Source of the DNA: Batrachochytrium dendrobatidis JAM81
Lineage: Eukaryota; Chytridiomycota; Chytridiomycetes; Rhizophydiales
Reading direction: 5' to 3'
NCBI RefSeq assembly: GCF_000203795.2
Contig: NW_006281101.1
Location: 955,279-1,019,278, forward strand
DNA length: 64,000 nucleotides
Part shown: in pieces, positions 63,424-64,000 of the stretch
How the letters are laid out: every line of letters starts with the position of its first letter
Position numbering within the stretch: the stretch's first letter is position 1
Position numbers and translations under genes: made by a program
The notes under the pieces: generated by a model
Database searches by the model: none
Seen by the model: only the letters and a program-made list of their open reading frames with translations
Told to the model about the DNA's origin: nothing

Positions 63424-64000
63424 TTAAAGCAGTATGCAATGCAAAGTATGATCAATCAGTTCGTACAACTCGCAATCGATGATGCAGCTGGTATTATATT
63501 GATGAAAAACTGTTGTATAAAGCATGTGTTTTTGATTATCAATATCTTTATAGTTGTCTTCCAGTTTACCCTCCCTGTTCATTCAGACTGCTTTTAGTCG
63601 TGCTTCAGCTTATCCACCCTATTCCAACATCATGCCACAAACACCTGATATTGTGGAAACAATATTACACTGAACTGTTCCGGAATAAATATGCACAAAC
63701 CATTCATACATAGCAGCTGTCCCTTGACAATGGTTGTTTGTAACCATATGGCTTTAACGACTTGGTGATAGTTTGTTGAAGATAGCGTGAATAAGGCGAT
63801 ATTCACGCAAAATGCAACACTAAACTGCCAAAATACATGATAAACAGTCGCATGTTTGATTGGTGTCGGTTTGCTGGACACTGTTATTGGAATCATTGTT
63901 CAGAAACAGTTGTTGCTGGTCTTGACATTCAAGCCACGTTCTTTTGTGTATGGATTTATACTTTCATGTCAAAACTTTGTATAATATATTGTCATCAGAT
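63424..64000. other. Right-edge intergenic region
   Basis: Promoter side of the protease gene with short frames of no recognisable content (for example 63513-63713 plus). A likely MITE end lies near 63788. Confidence 0.4.
63788..63880 (+). mobile_element. Probable MITE fragment K near the right edge
   Basis: gcgatattcacgcaaaatgc followed by aacactaaactgcc resembles the left end and subterminal tract of the family (tattcacgtaaaatgg, aacact). The rest is too diverged to follow, and the element may run past the window. Confidence 0.4.

Noticed and set aside
1..64000. CRISPR arrays, operons, ribosome-binding sites, bacterial insertion sequences
   Set aside because: None expected or seen; spliceosomal introns throughout show the DNA is eukaryotic.

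Overview
The window is nuclear DNA of a flagellated, zoosporic fungus, most probably a chytrid of the Rhizophydiales (Batrachochytrium or a close relative). Cilium genes (CFAP61, IFT46) sit beside typically fungal genes (ERG26, SNX41-type sorting nexin, GSH2). Genes are dense and mostly broken by many 60-100 bp GT-AG introns. There is also a secreted repertoire of the kind known from these chytrids (S41-type protease, Phi-1/EXORDIUM-like proteins, a proline-rich tandem-repeat protein). The genus is inferred from gene style, not from a database match. Exon models were built by hand and checked by reading phase, so single boundaries may be off by a base or two.

Layout. 1-9 kb: 3' end of CFAP61 (+), a PPR protein (+), a PAP2 lipid phosphatase (+), a four-exon Myb protein resembling a telomere-repeat factor (-), and threonine aspartase (+). 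9-18 kb: a 14-exon protein joining a PARP-like segment to two B-boxes and a coiled coil (-), a PRL-type phosphatase (-), 2 kb without genes, and a PA-TM-RING ubiquitin ligase (-). 19-36 kb: a SWIRM protein (-), 3 kb without clear genes, SPC24 (-) head to head with a sorting nexin (+), a small unknown protein, a UTP16-like nucleolar protein, RPB4 (-), a class I histone deacetylase (+), and tRNA-Leu(UAA). 37-44 kb: two secreted Phi-1/EXORDIUM-like proteins, a secreted tandem-repeat protein, and tRNA-Lys(CUU). 44-64 kb: a TFIIIC triple-barrel subunit, IFT46, an unknown protein (-), ERG26, glutathione synthetase (-), a tail-anchored protein, MIOS/SEA4, CENP-X (-), THG1, and a secreted S41-like protease (-).

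Three genome-level patterns stand out. First, a non-autonomous DNA transposon family (about 486 bp when complete, with roughly 30 bp terminal inverted repeats) has at least eleven full or decayed copies. Two near-identical copies lie inside the first introns of neighbouring genes; others flank both tRNA genes or sit between convergent 3' ends. Second, three unrelated genes each need a GC-AG intron, always with donor gcaagt. Third, a second, older dispersed repeat occurs at about 14.4, 26.2 and 38.5 kb.

Most genes are core eukaryotic functions (RNA polymerase II, chromatin, kinetochore, TORC1 control, tRNA processing, sterol and glutathione synthesis), and they are not arranged as one pathway. 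The accessory part is the 37-44 kb secreted cluster together with the S41-like protease at the right end.
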